A DNA stretch of 7,912 nucleotides, taken from assembly GCA_050186335.1 (NCBI GenBank), contig JBFWYO010000132.1, positions 1-7,912 of the forward strand. Direction: 5' to 3'. The translations under genes were made by a program, and so were the position numbers. Shown here in pieces: positions 6,165 to 7,912 of the stretch; positions within the stretch are counted from its first letter, which is position 1; every line of letters starts with the position of its first letter. The notes under the pieces were generated by a model. It did not search any database. It had not been told where the DNA came from and saw only the letters and a list, made by a program, of their open reading frames with translations. This DNA is from JBFWYO01 sp050186335. Lineage in GTDB: Bacteria > Pseudomonadota > Alphaproteobacteria > Bin65.

Positions 6165-7166
6165 ATGAAGCTGGTCACGTTCGTAGCTGCCGATGCAAGC
6201 AACCGGATCGGCGCCGTCGTCGAGGGTGGCAAGACCATCGTCGATTTTCAGGCGGTGCAGGAGCGGACCGAAGGACGCGGCTCGCCGTTCTTCGCCGACA
6301 TGCTGGCGTTCATCGACGGCGGCGAAGCAGCGCTTGCGCTGGCCGAACGGTCGATCGAAACGGCTCTGCAGCGTAAGCTCGCGCCCGCCCTGTTGAACGC
6401 GGCGAGCACGAAGCTGTTGGCGCCGGTGCCGGTGCCGCGCCAAATGCGCGATTGCCTCAGCTTCGAGAAACATCTGGTGCAGGCGCGCGAGCGGCGTTTG
6501 CGCAAACAGGCGGCGGCAAGCGCCGATCCCAAAGCCGCAATGGAAAAATTCATGCTGGACGGGCAAGCCGGCATTCCGCAGGTCTGGTACGAGCAGCCGA
6601 TCTATTACAAAGGCAACCGCTTCACCGTCATCGGCACCGACGCAACGGTGGTGTGGCCGCGCGCATCCAAATACATGGATTACGAGCTGGAGTTCGGCCT
6701 GTTCATCGGCCGCAAAGGCAAGAACATCCGGCAAGCCGACGCCCGCGCGCATATTTTCGGCTACACCATCTTCAACGATTTCAGCGCCCGCGACATTCAG
6801 GGCCGCGAAATGCAGGGCATGCTGGGGCCGGCCAAGGGCAAGGATTTCGACACCGGCAATGCGATGGGTCCGTGGCTGGTGACCGCCGACGAAATCCCCG
6901 ATCCCTACGCCCTGACCATGACCGCGCGGATCAACGGCGAAGAATGGTCGCGCGGCAGCAGCGGGGAGATGCACCACAAGTTCGAGCGCATCCTCGAGCA
7001 CATTTCCGCCGACGAAACCCTGTATCCCGGCGAATTCATCGGCTCCGGCACGGTCGGCAACGGCTGCGGCCTGGAACTCGGCCGCGAGCTTAAGGACGGC
7101 GACGTGGTCGAGTTGAGCGTCGACGGGCTGGGCACGCTGCGCAACAAGGTTACGCGGCAGGCTTGA
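6165..7166 (+). CDS. Fumarylacetoacetate hydrolase (FAH) family protein
   Basis: Members of this family hydrolyse or decarboxylate beta-diketo and keto acids (fumarylacetoacetate, acylpyruvates, oxaloacetate and others) using a Mg2+ or Ca2+ ion. The 333-residue product has an N-terminal domain (about 1-90) and the catalytic domain (about 91-330). RDCLSFEKH (95-103) gives the D and H corresponding to the DFYSF..H element of fumarylacetoacetase. The metal-binding acidic set appears as E174 and E176 in DYELEFG (172-178) and D205 in IFNDFSARD (202-210). KGKDFDTGNAMGPWLV (224-239) and the C-terminal GEFIGSGTVGNGCG (289-302) are also standard, so the active site looks complete. ATG 6165 has AGGAGAGGAA (6147-6156) upstream; the longer frame from 6093 adds an arginine-rich stretch and is rejected. 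Its 3' end overlaps the convergent TetR gene by 17 bp. It may process a product of the divergent operon. The specific substrate is undetermined. Confidence 0.9.
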   Translation: MKLVTFVAADASNRIGAVVEGGKTIVDFQAVQERTEGRGSPFFADMLAFIDGGEAALALAERSIETALQRKLAPALLNAASTKLLAPVPVPRQMRDCLSFEKHLVQARERRLRKQAAASADPKAAMEKFMLDGQAGIPQVWYEQPIYYKGNRFTVIGTDATVVWPRASKYMDYELEFGLFIGRKGKNIRQADARAHIFGYTIFNDFSARDIQGREMQGMLGPAKGKDFDTGNAMGPWLVTADEIPDPYALTMTARINGEEWSRGSSGEMHHKFERILEHISADETLYPGEFIGSGTVGNGCGLELGRELKDGDVVELSVDGLGTLRNKVTRQA

Positions 7167-7863
7167 ACTTGGCTTTCGGCCTGGCGGGACGAGACCGCGC
7201 GTTTCTCGGCGCTTCGGCCTTGAACGCGCCGACCAGGAACGGGACGATCTGTTCGAGCACGCTGTCCGGATCGTCCGGGTGGCAGAGGTCTTCCGATCGG
7301 CTCGGCAGCCATGTACGTGCGGACGTCACGTAGTACAGGGTCCCCAGCATGTAGTAGAAGCGCCAGTAGATCGACGCCTTATCCAGGTGCGGCAGAACCT
7401 GCTGCATGGCTTCGGCGAAGCGCCACCAGACCGGATCGTACTGCTTGAGCACGACCCGTTCGATCGCATGGTTGGGCTCGGTATTGATCCGCCCCATGAA
7501 CTGCATGATCGCCGCGCCGCCGGGTCCGAATTCGCTGGTCAGCCGCAAATGCGGTTCGACGAAGGCGCGCACCAGGCCTTCGACTGCCGCGGCCGGCGGA
7601 AGTTTCTTCGCCATGACGGATTCCAGCATGCGCAGCCGCTCGGAATTGATCGGCACGACGCGGCGGATGAAGATCGCCTCGAACAGCGCATCCTTGGATT
7701 TGAAATAATAGTTCACGGCGGCGATGTTGACCCGCGCTGCCGATGTGATCGTGCGCAGCGAGACCGACGCGAACCCGTGCTCGGCGAACAGCTTTTCGGC
7801 CGTATCGAGAATCCGGTTCCGCGTCGCGTCGCCGCGATCGCCGCGTTTGGGGGACGGTTTCAT
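7150..7863 (-). CDS. TetR-family transcriptional regulator
   Basis: This is a one-domain-sensor regulator of the TetR family, usually a repressor released by a small ligand. The 237-residue product has the N-terminal helix-turn-helix at about 14-62: RNRILDTAEKLFAEHGF (15-31), then LRTITSAARVNIAAVNYYF (36-54) and KSKDALFEAI (55-64), all family hallmarks. The C-terminal two thirds is helical and variable, with the ligand pocket and dimer interface; the type of ligand cannot be read. The last 18 or so residues are strongly basic (Arg, Lys, Pro, Ala), which is unusual and partly encoded by the 17-bp overlap with the FAH-family gene. ATG 7863 was chosen; an in-frame GTG at 7872 would add three residues, and neither has a clear ribosome binding site. 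Its target is unknown: it points away from the left-hand genes, and only 49 bp upstream of it lie in the window. Confidence 0.9.
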   Translation of the reverse strand: MKPSPKRGDRGDATRNRILDTAEKLFAEHGFASVSLRTITSAARVNIAAVNYYFKSKDALFEAIFIRRVVPINSERLRMLESVMAKKLPPAAAVEGLVRAFVEPHLRLTSEFGPGGAAIMQFMGRINTEPNHAIERVVLKQYDPVWWRFAEAMQQVLPHLDKASIYWRFYYMLGTLYYVTSARTWLPSRSEDLCHPDDPDSVLEQIVPFLVGAFKAEAPRNARSRPARPKAKFKPAA

Positions 7864-7912
7864 ATCGAACACTTATCTCAGGAACGAGGGTAGGAATTGC
7901 TCCACCCCGGGC

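Noticed and set aside
5210..6238. 342-codon minus-strand open frame opposite the IclR gene.
   Set aside because: Antisense shadow of a clear IclR gene, with Arg-rich composition and no domain features.
5868..7001. 377-codon minus-strand open frame opposite the end of the IclR gene and the FAH-family gene.
   Set aside because: Antisense to conserved FAH motifs; composition is typical of high-GC shadow frames.

Overview
The window reads as one compact catabolic locus from a GC-rich proteobacterium. The gene mix (TRAP transporter, IclR regulator of the PcaR/PobR type, PaaK-like ligase, citryl-CoA-lyase-like protein) and the base composition fit Betaproteobacteria such as Burkholderiales best. 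An alphaproteobacterium cannot be excluded from sequence alone. No mobile elements, tRNA or rRNA genes, or CRISPR arrays were seen.

Layout. A five-gene operon runs leftwards from about 5102 to 24: a citrate-synthase-fold protein resembling citryl-CoA lyase, a PaaK-type AMP-forming CoA ligase, then the three parts of a tripartite TRAP transporter (periplasmic binding protein DctP, small membrane subunit DctQ, large permease DctM). Gaps are 5, 56, 31 and 4 bp, so co-transcription is likely. Divergent from it at 5207-6022 is an IclR-family regulator. The roughly 100-bp divergent spacer carries a perfect inverted repeat plus a second, partly degenerate copy, very probably the regulator's operator. 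After a 142-bp gap with a candidate promoter and a perfect 9-bp-stem hairpin comes a rightward fumarylacetoacetate hydrolase (FAH) family gene at 6165-7166. A TetR-family regulator on the opposite strand (7150-7863) overlaps its 3' end by 17 bp.

How the genes may work together (inference). The TRAP system would import an organic acid. The ligase would activate it to a CoA thioester using ATP with AMP release. The citrate-synthase-fold protein would act on the acyl-CoA, possibly by a retro-Claisen C-C cleavage. The FAH-family enzyme would process a keto acid product. The IclR protein would sense the substrate or an intermediate. The substrate is unknown. The most unusual detail is that the citryl-CoA-lyase-like protein has Ser where citrate synthases and citryl-CoA lyases normally carry the catalytic Asp (an Asn-Val-Asp type motif), so its chemistry should not be assumed.
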